NCBI RefSeq assembly: GCF_014649495.1
Contig: NZ_BMTD01000024.1
Span: forward strand, 1 to 64,000
Source: Streptomyces filipinensis
Lineage (GTDB): Bacteria; Actinomycetota; Actinomycetes; Streptomycetales; Streptomycetaceae
DNA length: 64,000 bases
Direction: 5' to 3'
Shown: positions 8,126-17,460 of the stretch, one piece after another
How positions within the stretch are numbered: position 1 is the first letter of the stretch
Layout: every line of letters begins with the position of its first letter
Translations under genes and position numbers: made by a program
The notes under the pieces: generated by a model
What the model was told of the DNA's origin: nothing
The model's input: only the letters and a program-made list of their open reading frames with translations
Databases searched by the model: none

Positions 8126-8683
8126 ATGAGTGAGACGTTCGTGGAGCGGAAAATCGCCCGGTGCTTCGACCTGCTCGACCGCAACAGCGACGGTGACCTC
8201 AGCAGGGACGACTGCGTGGCACTGGCCCGCGCGGCATCCAACGCGTCCGGTTTCGCCGTCGACTCCGCGGACGCGCAGCGCATCCACGACGCCTATGTAC
8301 GGCTCTGGGAGGTTCTGCTGGCGCCCATGGACGCCGACGGCAACGGCCGTATCAGCCGGGAGGAGTACGTCACCGCCGTCACCGGACTGTCGGACGACCC
8401 GGACAGGTACGCCGACTCGCTCGGGGTGGCAGTGGACGCGTTTGTCGAAGCCGGTGACGCCGACCGGGACGGTCGGCTCTCCCAGCCGGAGTTCGTCGCA
8501 CTCTACCGGGCCACCTTCCCCTCCCTGGAGATGGAGGAGATCGTCGAGGCGTTCGGGCATCTGGACCGCGACAGCGACGGTCACATCACCCGCCAGGAGT
8601 TCAGCGAGAACATCCGCGAGTACCTGCTCAGCGACGATGCCGAGGCGCCGGGCAACTGGTTCATGGGCCGCGTGGACGTCTGA
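8126..8683 (+). CDS. EF-hand calcium-binding protein (calmodulin-like)
   Basis: The 185-residue cytoplasmic protein contains four EF-hand loops: DRNSDGDLSRDD, DADGNGRISREE, DADRDGRLSQPE and DRDSDGHITRQE. All have acidic residues at loop positions 1, 3, 5 and 12 and Gly at 6, so each should bind calcium. Such calmodulin-like or CabD-type proteins buffer or sense calcium in Streptomyces. ATG 8126 was chosen because GGAAGG lies about 8 bases upstream; the open frame extends to 8006. Its position just before the terpene genes may be incidental. Confidence 0.92.
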   Translation: MSETFVERKIARCFDLLDRNSDGDLSRDDCVALARAASNASGFAVDSADAQRIHDAYVRLWEVLLAPMDADGNGRISREEYVTAVTGLSDDPDRYADSLGVAVDAFVEAGDADRDGRLSQPEFVALYRATFPSLEMEEIVEAFGHLDRDSDGHITRQEFSENIREYLLSDDAEAPGNWFMGRVDV

Positions 8684-8852
8684 CGCGGAGCGCGTCGGGC
8701 CTGGCCGGTCGGACACGGTCGGTCCCGGCCCCGCGCGCCCGGCTCCGGGATCCTCGACGCCCTGGGCCGGGATGATCCGGGGCGGCATCTGTCGGCATAC
8801 GGCCCACCTACACCGTTGACCGGCGGTTCCGAACACCGACTGATGAGAGACC

Positions 8853-10043
8853 ATGAGGGGGAGGCCCGTGTGGACAGCGAAGCACCCAAGCAGTGGCGAG
8901 GTAATCCGTCCGTACCAGTACGCGGGAGGCAGTGAGTTCACGTCCGGAGCCCGGGGGCCGGTGACGCGCCTGCTGACCGACGGAAGCGCACACACGCCCT
9001 GGCCCGCCCACTCGCGGGCTCTGGCACTCCCCCGGATCGAGACCGGATTCTCGCGCCGCCTGCACCCGTACTGGCCCCAATTGCAGATCCAGACACGAAC
9101 GTGGCTGCGGGAGCAACGGCTCATGTCGCCGTCCATCGTCGAGCGTTTCGCCGACGACCTGCGCTACACGGATCTGGTGGCCGGCTACTACCTGGGCGCC
9201 ACTGATGAGCTGCTGGCGGCGATCGCTGACTTCAGCGCCTGGTTCTTCGCCTTGGACGACCGGCACGACCGTGACGTGGTGCATGGCAGGTCCGAGGCGT
9301 GGCGGGAGCTGTGTGCAGGACTGCACGCCGTGCTGGCCGAACCGCACCGTCACCGCCGTCATGCGGACCCGCTCGTCTCCGCGCTGGCGGACTGTCTGGT
9401 CCGCATGGGGTCGCATCTTGCGGACACGTGGAACTCCCGTTTCACCGAGCACTTCCACCCGGTAGTGGACGCCTACGACCGCGAGTTCCGTAACCGCGCA
9501 CATCACACCGTTCCGAACGTGGCGGAGTACGTCGAGCTGCGTCGGCTGACCTTCGCGCACGAGCTGTGGATCGATCTGCTGGAGCCCACGGCCGGCTGCG
9601 AGCTTCCCGCGTCCCTGCGCAACGACACCGTCTTCCGGCGCGCGGCCCTGGTCACCCAGGACTTTGCCGCCTGGTACAACGACCTGTGCTCGCTCCCGAA
9701 GGAACTGGCGGGCGGTGAGGTGCACAACCTCGGGATCAGCCTCATCTGCCACGAGGGAATGTCCCCCCGAAGGGCGGCGGCCGAGGTGCACCGCCGTGTC
9801 AGCGGGTGCGTCGAAATCTTTCTGGCGACGGAACCCGCCGTGCTGGCACTGGCCGACCGCACCGCCCAGACCGGCGCGGACGGCGCCCGCTACGCCGCCG
9901 CGATCAGGTCATGTCTGTTCAACATGCGCAACTGGTTCAGCTCCGTGTACTGGTTCCACCAGGAGTCCGGGCGCTACCGCACGGAGACCTGGGATGACCG
10001 GTCCACCCCACCCTATGTCGACGACCTCGAAGGCCGCTCATGA
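8853..10043 (+). CDS. class I terpene synthase, epi-isozizaene synthase-like
   Basis: This 396-residue sesquiterpene cyclase should ionise farnesyl diphosphate with Mg2+. It has the aspartate-rich motif DDRHD from residue 135, the NSE motif NDLCSLPKE (Asn276, Ser280, Glu284) and the C-terminal Arg-Tyr pair (374-375, SGRYR). Long stretches match what I recall of Streptomyces epi-isozizaene synthase (RLHPYWP, YTDLVAGYYLGA, HNLGISLI, WDDRSTPPYV), which forms the precursor of the antibiotic albaflavenone. The downstream P450 overlaps by 4 bases (ATGA), the same pairing as in the known albaflavenone locus. The N-terminus is about 35 residues longer than usual; GTG 8868 is an alternative start. Confidence 0.92.
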   Translation: MRGRPVWTAKHPSSGEVIRPYQYAGGSEFTSGARGPVTRLLTDGSAHTPWPAHSRALALPRIETGFSRRLHPYWPQLQIQTRTWLREQRLMSPSIVERFADDLRYTDLVAGYYLGATDELLAAIADFSAWFFALDDRHDRDVVHGRSEAWRELCAGLHAVLAEPHRHRRHADPLVSALADCLVRMGSHLADTWNSRFTEHFHPVVDAYDREFRNRAHHTVPNVAEYVELRRLTFAHELWIDLLEPTAGCELPASLRNDTVFRRAALVTQDFAAWYNDLCSLPKELAGGEVHNLGISLICHEGMSPRRAAAEVHRRVSGCVEIFLATEPAVLALADRTAQTGADGARYAAAIRSCLFNMRNWFSSVYWFHQESGRYRTETWDDRSTPPYVDDLEGRS

Positions 10044-11413
10044 CGATCGCAGCCGACCGGACATCCCTCCCCTCGGGACGGCAGCCCGCTGTGCCACCGC
10101 CGGTCCCCGGCGCCCTGCCCGTCCTCGGCCACACATGGCAGCTGATGCGTGACCCGCTGGCCTTCCTGACGACGCTGCGCGACCACGGAGACCTCGTCCG
10201 CATCAGACTCGGGACCGCATCCGTCTACGTCACCACCACACCCGACCTGACCGGGGCACTGCTGAAGAACCCCGACTGCATCGTGGGAGGACCGCTGTGG
10301 AGCACCCTGGAGGTGCTGCTCGGCAAGGGCGTCGCCACCAGCAACGGGCCGCTGCACCGCCGCCAACGCCGCCTGATCCAGCCCGCTTTCACTCCCGAGC
10401 AGGTCGAGCGATACGCGACGGTGATGGCGCAGGAGGCGCAGGCCACCGCCGCTCCCTGGCAGCCCGGCACCGTCGTCGACATCGGATCGGAGATGTTCGG
10501 CACGGCCGTGCGGATCGTGGCGCGCTCCTTGCTGGAGGTCGACTCCCTCAGCGAAAAGGCCGACCGGATCGGCCAGGCCCTGCACACGGTATTCGACGGC
10601 TTGTACCGACGCATGATCCTCTCCGTAGGCGCCCTGCATCGCCTGCCCACCCCCGCCAACCGGCGCTTCGACCACGCACTCGCCACGCTCCACGCACTCG
10701 TCGACGAGCTCGTGGCCGAACGCCGCTCCCGCCCACGACGACGCGAGGACCTGCTGGAGGTCCTGCTCACCGCCACGGACGAGCACGGCAGACCGCTCGA
10801 CGACCGCGAGATCCACGACCACATCGTCTCCCTCGTCGTAGCCGGCGCCGAGAACGTCGCCTCCACCCTCGCCTGGACCCTGCACCTGCTGACCGAACAC
10901 CCCGAGCAGGAGCGACGCCTCGTTGAGGAAGTGAACGCGCTCACCCAGGGCCGACCGGTCGCCTTCGCCGATCTCGCACGGCTCCCGCACACCCGCAACG
11001 TCATCACCGAGGCCATGCGGCTGCGCCCTGCCGCATGGATCTTCACCCGCCGCTCCGCGGTCGCCACCACCCTGGGCCCCTACCGGATCCCGCCGCACAC
11101 CGACATCGCCTACAGCCCGTATGCGATGCAGCGCGACCCTCGCTCCTTCGACGACCCCCTGGTCTTCGATCCGGACCGGTGGACCCCGCGACGGACCGCC
11201 GCCGTGCAGAAGGGGGCGATGATGCCGTTCGGCACCGGCAACCGCCAATGTCCCGGCGACCACTTCGCCCTGACCGAACTTGCGATCATCCTGGCCACGG
11301 TGGTCGCGCGGTGGCGGCTACAGCCCGCCCCAGGCACCGACGCCACCACCCGGATCGGCATCACACTGCACCCGAAGCGACTACTCTTGCGGGCCGAACC
11401 GCGCCACCTGTGA
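10040..11413 (+). CDS. cytochrome P450, CYP170-like (albaflavenone monooxygenase type)
   Basis: This 457-residue P450 has the heme-binding motif FGTGNRQCPGD (ligand Cys404), a K-helix ExxR in EAMRLRP and an I-helix segment VVAGAENVASTLAW. It resembles CYP170A1, which oxidises epi-isozizaene to albaflavenone (PLAFLTTLRDHGD, GPLHRRQRRLIQPAF, IYSPYA-like IAYSPYAMQRDP). It is coupled to the terpene synthase by an ATGA overlap, so both form one operon. CYP170A1 also moonlights as a farnesene synthase through an internal DDNGD-type motif. The equivalent segment here reads TDEHGRP, so that second activity may be missing. This comparison is from memory. Confidence 0.92.
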   Translation: MTIAADRTSLPSGRQPAVPPPVPGALPVLGHTWQLMRDPLAFLTTLRDHGDLVRIRLGTASVYVTTTPDLTGALLKNPDCIVGGPLWSTLEVLLGKGVATSNGPLHRRQRRLIQPAFTPEQVERYATVMAQEAQATAAPWQPGTVVDIGSEMFGTAVRIVARSLLEVDSLSEKADRIGQALHTVFDGLYRRMILSVGALHRLPTPANRRFDHALATLHALVDELVAERRSRPRRREDLLEVLLTATDEHGRPLDDREIHDHIVSLVVAGAENVASTLAWTLHLLTEHPEQERRLVEEVNALTQGRPVAFADLARLPHTRNVITEAMRLRPAAWIFTRRSAVATTLGPYRIPPHTDIAYSPYAMQRDPRSFDDPLVFDPDRWTPRRTAAVQKGAMMPFGTGNRQCPGDHFALTELAIILATVVARWRLQPAPGTDATTRIGITLHPKRLLLRAEPRHL

Positions 11414-11477
11414 GGCCCGCCGATCTGCGGCTGGAGGATCGAAGCCGGTGGGCCTGCTGGTCACGGCGCTGACTAAG

Positions 11478-12180
11478 GACTGTCCTGCGGGTCACGATCG
11501 GAGCCAGAGCCGGACCGCGGCCACCGTGACGGTGCCGTGACGTGGTGGTGCCAGCAGCCAGCCGCGCGAGGTGCGGCCTTCGAAGTGGTGCAGTCCCAGG
11601 CCGTGTTGGAGTTCGCGGCAGTCGTGCTCGATCCGCCAGCGCATTTTCCCCAACCGCAGCGGGTCGGCGATATGGGTGGTGGCGGTCTGTCCCTGGGCGC
11701 GCTGCGGCAGGCCTCTTTGGCCGACGGCCGTACGGCGAGCACGGCGAAGTGCGAGGGCATCGCAGCCTTGTTGCACTGCCGCCAGGTGAACTCCTCGGAC
11801 ACGGCGACGCCCTCACTGGGGCCGAGCAGCCGGGGGGTGCCTGCCGGTGGCGGGGCAGGGTAGGTGGTCCCGATCCGCGTTAAGGGGGTTGACAGGGCTC
11901 GGCGTCGGCGGGTCGTGCGTTCTCTTTGGGGTCGACGGCCATGACATAGGTCCAGCCGTGTTCTTCCAGTGTGAGCCGGAAGGAGACGCTGCGACCGTGG
12001 CCGGCATCCGCCACGGTCACCGGCACCGCCAGCCCCTGCCCGGCCAGAGGGTCCAGCAGTCCCCGAGCCAGAAGGGTCTTGCCCGCAACAGCTCCCACTC
12101 CTGCGGGCGGGGGCACTGTCGGTGGCCGCGTGCATGCTCGGTGGCTCAACGGACCAGCGGGCCGGGCCGATCATGTCCGC
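11478..12180 (-). pseudogene. IS701-family transposase relic (copy 1)
   Basis: Read downward from 12180, several frames carry pieces of one transposase: ARGLLDPLAGQGLAVPVTVADAG, SVSFRLTLEEHGWTYVMAVDPKE (about 12090-11890), EEFTWRQCNKAAMPSHFAVLAVR, and RWRIEHDCRELQHGLGLHHFEGR with RGW near 11600. The order fits an IS701-family DDE transposase, but it is broken by frameshifts and lacks the N-terminal part. A second, related relic lies at 52200-52560. Confidence 0.65.
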
Positions 12181-13442
12181 GCGTCGCACGCTTTGTTGAT
12201 GGCTGCTCGGAGCTGGAGCCAGGTGGGATCTTCTGCCGTTGCGGTGTGTACCGTTGCCAGATCGTCCGCGTTCCAGGTGCGGTCTCCGTTTGTAAGGACG
12301 AGGTGCTCTTCCAGGTCACCGCCGTCGGGAACTTCGGATGTGGCGTCGAGGAACTCTGAGACCGCTGACGCTGCGGTCGTGGACGCGTCGATGTCGTCCG
12401 CAGCGCGGGTCTCCTCGGGGTCGGACCGCACGGACACGAGCATGAGTTCGCCGCCGTCGGACGCGAGGACCAGCGCGCCTGTCGCCGTGGCGGCCAGCGC
12501 GGAGACCGGGGATCCGACCAGTACGTCGTGCTCGACCGCGCGCGGGGCTTCGATGTCGACCTCGACCAGAGCTCCGGTGGGTGTTCCGACCCAGAGCACG
12601 CCGGGCCGGGCTCCGAACGCCAGGTTGTGCCGCGACCAGGCGCGCATCTGGTCTAGCCACTCCTGCGGATAGGGGTAGCCGGGGCTGGGCCTGCCGAGGG
12701 TCGTCGCGAGGACGCGCTGAAGCGACGGGAACGCGAACACCTCAAGCGTGTTCTCGTAGGCGTTGCCTCGGATCGCGAAATGGCGTCCGTCCGCGCTGAA
12801 GAGGGGTGTCTCGTAACCGTCGACGTCCAGGATCAGAGCCCGTCGGAGCAGGCGCATCGCACTGGTCCCGGCCCCGGGATCGACCCGGGCGAACAGTCCG
12901 TGCGTCGCGCCCTGGTCGCTGGCCAGCGTAACCACCAGTCGTCCGCCGGGGTGCCGGGCCACGCCGGTGTCCCACGGCGGGCCCGAACTGACGGTCCCCG
13001 AAGCCAGGTCGACGACGTCCGAGCTGTCCCACGCGTCGCCTGAGGAGGGCGATGCCCACAGCGTCCTGCCGTCCGGGCTGAAGGCCAGACTGCGGTAGTC
13101 GGCGGTGGGGGGAACACCGTCCACCGCGGAAAGTCCGGCAGGAGTCCATTGCACCACGCCGCACTCACCGCCTGCCACGATGAGCCGCGGCTCGTCGGGA
13201 TGCCAGGCCAGTGCGGGCGTCAGCTCGATCCGCTCCCAGCCGAAGACGTCACCATAGCCCTCCGTTTCGGCACCGACAGAACCGAGTTCGCGCAACTGCC
13301 CCGCCTCGCAGCTCCATACATGAACTGCCGGACGCTCCCCGTCCAGGCCGGCCACCAGAGGAAGACGCGGGTGGCACACCAAGCGCTCGACAGCGCATCC
13401 ACTGCTGACGCGGACACGCGCCATGGCCTCAAGATCAGTCAC
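12171..13442 (-). CDS. WD40/beta-propeller-like protein
   Basis: The protein of about 423 residues consists of repeated beta-strand units with propeller-like signatures: PLVAGLDGERPAVHVW, TPALAWHPDEPRLIVAGGECGVVQW, YRSLAFSPDGRTLWA, PLFSADGRHFAIRG and ALAATATGALVLASDGGELMLV. It has no signal peptide or membrane segment, so it is probably a cytosolic scaffold or binding protein. The start is uncertain: GTG 13442 (VTDLEAMARV) is preferred, with ATG 13424 or the far upstream 13619 possible. It ends at 12171, overlapping the boundary of the IS701 relic. Confidence 0.7.
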   Translation of the reverse strand: MTDLEAMARVRVSSGCAVERLVCHPRLPLVAGLDGERPAVHVWSCEAGQLRELGSVGAETEGYGDVFGWERIELTPALAWHPDEPRLIVAGGECGVVQWTPAGLSAVDGVPPTADYRSLAFSPDGRTLWASPSSGDAWDSSDVVDLASGTVSSGPPWDTGVARHPGGRLVVTLASDQGATHGLFARVDPGAGTSAMRLLRRALILDVDGYETPLFSADGRHFAIRGNAYENTLEVFAFPSLQRVLATTLGRPSPGYPYPQEWLDQMRAWSRHNLAFGARPGVLWVGTPTGALVEVDIEAPRAVEHDVLVGSPVSALAATATGALVLASDGGELMLVSVRSDPEETRAADDIDASTTAASAVSEFLDATSEVPDGGDLEEHLVLTNGDRTWNADDLATVHTATAEDPTWLQLRAAINKACDART

Positions 13443-13740
13443 GCCGACACCGTAGCCGGGGGTACTGACACATAGGTCGACGATCCGCTCTACGAGGAAG
13501 CAGCGGCCCGCCTCGACCGGGTGCGGCCGGAGGCTGCGGGCAGCAACTACGGCGCTCCTCCCAGTCCACGCCCGGAGTGGAGCCAGCCTCCCGGCCGCCT
13601 TGGTGGCCAGCCGTCTCACCGCGGCGGGCGGCCCATGAGGGTGTCCCGCCGGGTGGTGCAGCAGCGGTCAGTGCACTACCCCTGGTCATAGGGCCGTCAT
13701 CGGACAACTCGCCGAGTAACGACGCTCGCTGAAGCGAGAG
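13443..13740. other. no gene recognised
   Basis: About 300 bases between the beta-propeller gene and the acetyltransferase fragment contain no recognisable coding sequence. The frames open here are extensions of neighbours or antisense noise. Confidence 0.4.
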
Positions 13741-13920
13741 GTGACGCGATGGTTCGCTGACGCGCTTCCCGGCGAACCAGCGGTGCTCGCCACCCAGACC
13801 GCCAACGCCCGCTCGATGCGCCTCGCGGCGAAGCTCGGGTTCATCGAGGTGGAGCGGTTTGAGGCCTACGGCGCCGAGCAGTGGTCCGGCATGTGGTCCT
13901 CGGTCACTCCGTCCGATCGA
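13741..13920 (+). pseudogene. C-terminal fragment of a GNAT acetyltransferase
   Basis: The frame from 13741 reads TRWFADALPGEPAVLATQTA, then NARSMRLAAKLGFIEVERFE, which is the typical last third of a GNAT domain (NxxSxxLAxKLGF before the final strand). The acetyl-CoA-binding motif and everything upstream are missing, and the reading after about 13915 no longer looks coding. It is a remnant rather than a working gene. Confidence 0.6.
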
Positions 13921-14437
13921 GCTCGTGCTCGACAGCACGGCTCCGCAACTCGACAGCAGGCGGAGACGGCCGAACGCCTCCCGAAACGCCGTCGCAACGC
14001 TGTCCGTTCTCGTGGCCGAAACCGCTCAGGCAGAGCTCCGTCGACAGGTGCGTCGTCGCCGGCGCCGATCATCCGTGTCGTACCGGCCGGCATCGGTGAT
14101 GGTCTCCGCCATCCGGCTGTTGCGCTCGTCCCGGGCCAGGCCGCGTGCTCCCCCCCATGAGCGAGAAGGTAGGTCATCGCTTCCTGGTCCGTCGGTAGTA
14201 AAAGCTTGTTTTGCCGCCGTACAGGCGGATTCCGTGCGTCATCTGACGGATGCTCAGGCAGCATTCAGGCTGCGGCGGTGTCGGTGCACCCATAGTTGGG
14301 CCGCGCGGCAGATGCCGTGCCGGGTGCTGCGGACCGGTGGTGACGCCGTGACGGACGGGTAAGGCCGTGGGCCCGAACGTCCGGCGGCGGCAGCCCGCGA
14401 AGGTCAGGGGACATCCGTCCGGCCCCGAAGGAGTGTC
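13921..14437. other. no gene recognised
   Basis: This is about 500 bases upstream of the sedolisin gene. Open frames exist on both strands, but none has a recognisable product. Promoter elements for the protease probably lie in its last 150 bases, but I cannot assign them. The immediate upstream GAAGGAGTGTC carries the GAAGGAG ribosome binding site. Confidence 0.45.
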
Positions 14438-15670
14438 ATGTACGGTGTCCGCCCGCTCCAGTGGCTGCTGGCCTCGGTCCTTGTGCTGGGAGGCCTGGCC
14501 GCGGGTCCCCCTGCCGCCCGGGCCCACAGCTCTCCCACCGCGAAACATCACCAGCCGACCGCCGAACGTGTCTGCCACCAACCGTCCGATTCCCTCGTGG
14601 CCTCCTGTACGGCCATGGTGCGCACCGACCTGCCACCCATGGCGTCCGTGCCGCCGAACGCGCGACCGCCAGGCCTCAGCCCCCAGGACCTGCGTCGCGC
14701 CTACGACCTGAACGGCCAGCGCGGCAGGGGCCGAACGGTGGCGATCACCGTCGCTCACCACCACCCCCATCTGGAGAGCGACCTGGCCGTCTACCGCCGC
14801 AAGTTCGGCCTCCCACCGTGCACCACCGCCAGCGGCTGCCTGCGTGTGGTCAACCAGCGCGGCGGCAGCACCCTGCCCCCCACCGTCGATCCGGAATGGT
14901 CGTTCGAGGAAGCCATCGACGTGGACATGGTCAGCGCCGCCTGCCCGGACTGCCGCATCCTCGTCGTCGAGGACGACAGCGCCTTCGCCTCCGACATGTT
15001 CCCCGGCGTCGACCAAGCTGTGGCCCAGGGCGCGAAGTTCATCTCCAACAGCTGGGTGTTCCCTGAGGCCTCGTTCGAGCCCGACTTCGACTTCCACTTC
15101 AGCAACAACCCCGGTGTGGTCTTCGCCTTCGCCTCGGGCGACAACGGAGGTGTGACGCAGTATCCGGCCGCGTCCCCCTATGTCACCGCGGTGGGCGGTA
15201 CCACGCTGATCCCCCTGCACACGCCACGCGGCTTCGGGGAGAAGGCCTGGAACGGCACCGGATGCGGCTGCTCCGCCTTCGAACCCAAGCCCGCCTTCCA
15301 GCACGACGCCGTCTGCCCCCACAACCGCACCATCGCCGACGTCTCCGCGGTCGCGGACCCCGCCAGCGGCGTCGCGGTGTACACCACGTCCCCCACCCTC
15401 AGCGGTACCACCGGCTGGTTCGTAGCGGGCGGTACGAGTGTGGCCTCCCCACTGGTGGCCAGCATGTACGCCCTCGCAGGCAACCCCGCCCCGGGTACCT
15501 TCCCCAACTCCTACCCCTACGCCCACCCGCAGGACTTCTTCGACGTCACCGTCGGCCAGGCGGGCACCTTCTCCGCGCTCCCCGGCTACGACGCCCCCAC
15601 GGGCATCGGCACCCCCGACGGCGTCGCCGGACTGCGCGACCCGTGGGGCGGGGGCTACGGCGCCGCCTGA
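14438..15670 (+). CDS. secreted S53-family (sedolisin) serine-carboxyl peptidase
   Basis: The 410-residue protein starts with a Sec signal peptide (RPLQWLLASVLVLGGLAAGPPAARA). The sedolisin catalytic set is present. Glu157 and Asp161 lie in WSFEEAIDVDMV, the oxyanion Asp235 in FAFASGDNGG, and the nucleophile Ser334 in AGGTSVASPL. A calcium-site-like ending (DFFDVTVG... PTGIGTPDG) is also present. The usual long sedolisin pro-domain looks much reduced: only about 60 residues separate the signal peptide from the catalytic domain start (GLSPQDLRRAYDLNG). It should be an extracellular endopeptidase. It stands as a single gene with GAAGGAG just upstream. Confidence 0.88.
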   Translation: MYGVRPLQWLLASVLVLGGLAAGPPAARAHSSPTAKHHQPTAERVCHQPSDSLVASCTAMVRTDLPPMASVPPNARPPGLSPQDLRRAYDLNGQRGRGRTVAITVAHHHPHLESDLAVYRRKFGLPPCTTASGCLRVVNQRGGSTLPPTVDPEWSFEEAIDVDMVSAACPDCRILVVEDDSAFASDMFPGVDQAVAQGAKFISNSWVFPEASFEPDFDFHFSNNPGVVFAFASGDNGGVTQYPAASPYVTAVGGTTLIPLHTPRGFGEKAWNGTGCGCSAFEPKPAFQHDAVCPHNRTIADVSAVADPASGVAVYTTSPTLSGTTGWFVAGGTSVASPLVASMYALAGNPAPGTFPNSYPYAHPQDFFDVTVGQAGTFSALPGYDAPTGIGTPDGVAGLRDPWGGGYGAA

Positions 15671-15920
15671 TCGAGGCACGGAACGGCCAACAGCGCACCG
15701 GAGTCGTGGCGCCAGGGGGCGGCGGGCGGTCAGGGGCGACCGGGTAAGCGCTCGCCAAACCACAGCCGACGAACACCCCTGGCCGTTCCTGGGGCACCAA
15801 GCAGCCATTCCACTTCCGCGCAAGGCCCTTGACCCGGATACGGCAGACCCCAGCCTTCTCGGCGGTCTACTGTACGGACACGCCGCGCGGCCCACCGCGG
15901 TCACATGAGGAGGAAATCCT

Positions 15921-16457
15921 GTGTCATCGCCCTGCGACCCGAAGCACGCTCCCGCCGGCGATGTGAGCGCAGCGCTCATGATGATCGACTCCCGGCTCAA
16001 AGCCGTCTACGACGGCAACACCGAGCCCGACCCCGGCCAACAGGCGCTGACCGACCAGTTCGCCGCGTCCCTGGGCCCCAGCGGAATCGATGACCTGCTG
16101 GACGGCACCTGCACCCTCATCTTCATGTACATGCAGTGGTTGCGCACGGCTTACGAGCACCACGACGAGGACGTCATCGCGTGCGTGGTGCCCAACCTCG
16201 TGGCCTCGATGCGCATGATGCCCACCAGCATCCGCCCCGAGACCATCCCCACCATGGCCGGCCTGCTCATCGCCGCAGGCACCGACCTGAGCCCCAACCT
16301 CTGGCGTAAACAGTACGGATACTGGACCAAAGACGAGATGACACCCCTGGAAGCCACCGCCTTCCTGCTCGCGGAGCACATCAACCGCGTCACCGACGAC
16401 CCCCACTTCGCCACCCGCATCATCGCCGAAGCCCTCTCCACCACAGACGAAGGCTGA
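15921..16457 (+). CDS. hypothetical protein
   Basis: The 178-residue, mostly helical cytoplasmic protein starts at GTG 15921, behind a strong AGGAGG (about 8 bases spacing). Features visible are an acidic composition and repeated Met-rich helices (LIFMYMQWLRTAYEHHDEDV, SMRMMPTSIRP, GYWTKDEMTPLEATAFLLAEH). No family is recognised and neighbours do not suggest a role. The start signal and codon bias make it a real gene. Confidence 0.75.
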   Translation: MSSPCDPKHAPAGDVSAALMMIDSRLKAVYDGNTEPDPGQQALTDQFAASLGPSGIDDLLDGTCTLIFMYMQWLRTAYEHHDEDVIACVVPNLVASMRMMPTSIRPETIPTMAGLLIAAGTDLSPNLWRKQYGYWTKDEMTPLEATAFLLAEHINRVTDDPHFATRIIAEALSTTDEG

Positions 16458-16728
16458 CCCGCCGCGTCCACCCCCCCTGTACCGCGCCCCTCCGCCGCCC
16501 GCCCCGGGAAGAGCGTGACAGCGCTCGCGCAGGGAGCTTCCTGCCGCAGGTACGCCGGCCGGCGCACGGCCGACCTCGGTGGTGCATGTGCCGGTCCAGC
16601 ACTGCGTCAGGTCCTGGAAAGGCGGGTCTGAAGGCAGCCCTCCCACCAGCAGGCGTGAGTGCCCCACATTCGGCCTCTTCCCGCACCCCGCACAGGTGTC
16701 CACCGCCGTTGGGCGGATCACGTCGTGC

Positions 16729-17460
16729 ATGCTCTGGTGCATGGCCACGATCCACCAGCGAACCGACACGCTGACCGTCGGGCTCCTTCTGGCAGCGGTC
16801 GGCGGCTTTCTGGACGCTTACACATTCGTCCGGCACCAGGTGTTCGCCAACCTGCAGTCGGGCAACGTCCTTCTCTTCTGCGTGGAGGCCACGGCCCGGC
16901 ACTGGCACAGAGCCCTCCTGTTGCTGGCCCCGATCGCGGCCTTCAGCGTCGGCGTCCTTGTGGTGCAAGTACTCGGCCTGCCCCGTGTGCAACTGCTCGT
17001 GCACCGGCCGCTGCGACTGATGCTGACGCTTCAGATCGCCTTGCTGGCAGCGCTCGCGACCCTGCCCGCCGGCATGCCGGAACAGATGACGACGGTGACG
17101 GTGTCCTTCGTCGCCGCGCTGCAGTTCTCGACCTTCACCACCCTGCGCGACAGCCCGTACACCACCGTCGCGGAGAGCGGGAACCTGCACAAGGCCATCG
17201 TCGCGGCGCACCAGTGGCGGATGGGCAAAGAACCGGCTGCCGCGCGGCGGGCGGGACGTTACACCGCCGTCGTCGCCGCCTTCGCGGCAGGCGCGGTCAC
17301 CGGCGCCCTCCTCACCCGGGCGGCCGGGACACCCGCCATCGCCACGGCGGCCGGGCTGCTCGCCGCGGTCCTCGTCACGCTGGTCCGGCAGACACGGCAA
17401 CTGGAACGCGGGATGACAGACGATCGACCGCCGCCGCCCCCGCCTGCGGCCACCCGCTGA
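16729..17460 (+). CDS. YoaK/DUF1275-family membrane protein
   Basis: The protein of about 243 residues has the DUF1275 signature near its start (AAVGGFLDAYTFVRHQVFANLQSGNV) and about six hydrophobic helices: roughly residues 12-32, 60-80, 92-112, 118-132, 175-195 and 198-218. The family are inner-membrane proteins of unknown transport function. The tail is Pro-rich and cytoplasmic. The start is ATG 16729 or ATG 16741; the frame is open back to 16579 but the family begins near 16741. Confidence 0.85.
   Translation: MLWCMATIHQRTDTLTVGLLLAAVGGFLDAYTFVRHQVFANLQSGNVLLFCVEATARHWHRALLLLAPIAAFSVGVLVVQVLGLPRVQLLVHRPLRLMLTLQIALLAALATLPAGMPEQMTTVTVSFVAALQFSTFTTLRDSPYTTVAESGNLHKAIVAAHQWRMGKEPAAARRAGRYTAVVAAFAAGAVTGALLTRAAGTPAIATAAGLLAAVLVTLVRQTRQLERGMTDDRPPPPPPAATR

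Noticed and set aside
10013..11263. 416-residue frame antisense to the P450
   Set aside because: The plus strand encodes a complete P450 with heme motif. The antisense product has no features.
8126..11413. A larger terpene cluster including the EF-hand gene
   Set aside because: Only the synthase and P450 overlap and share a known pairing. The EF-hand gene ends 169 bases earlier and has no link to terpene biosynthesis that I know.
14174..16000. Long open frame antisense to the sedolisin gene
   Set aside because: It mirrors a clear S53 peptidase on the plus strand. Long antisense frames are normal at this GC content, and its translation has no recognisable domain.
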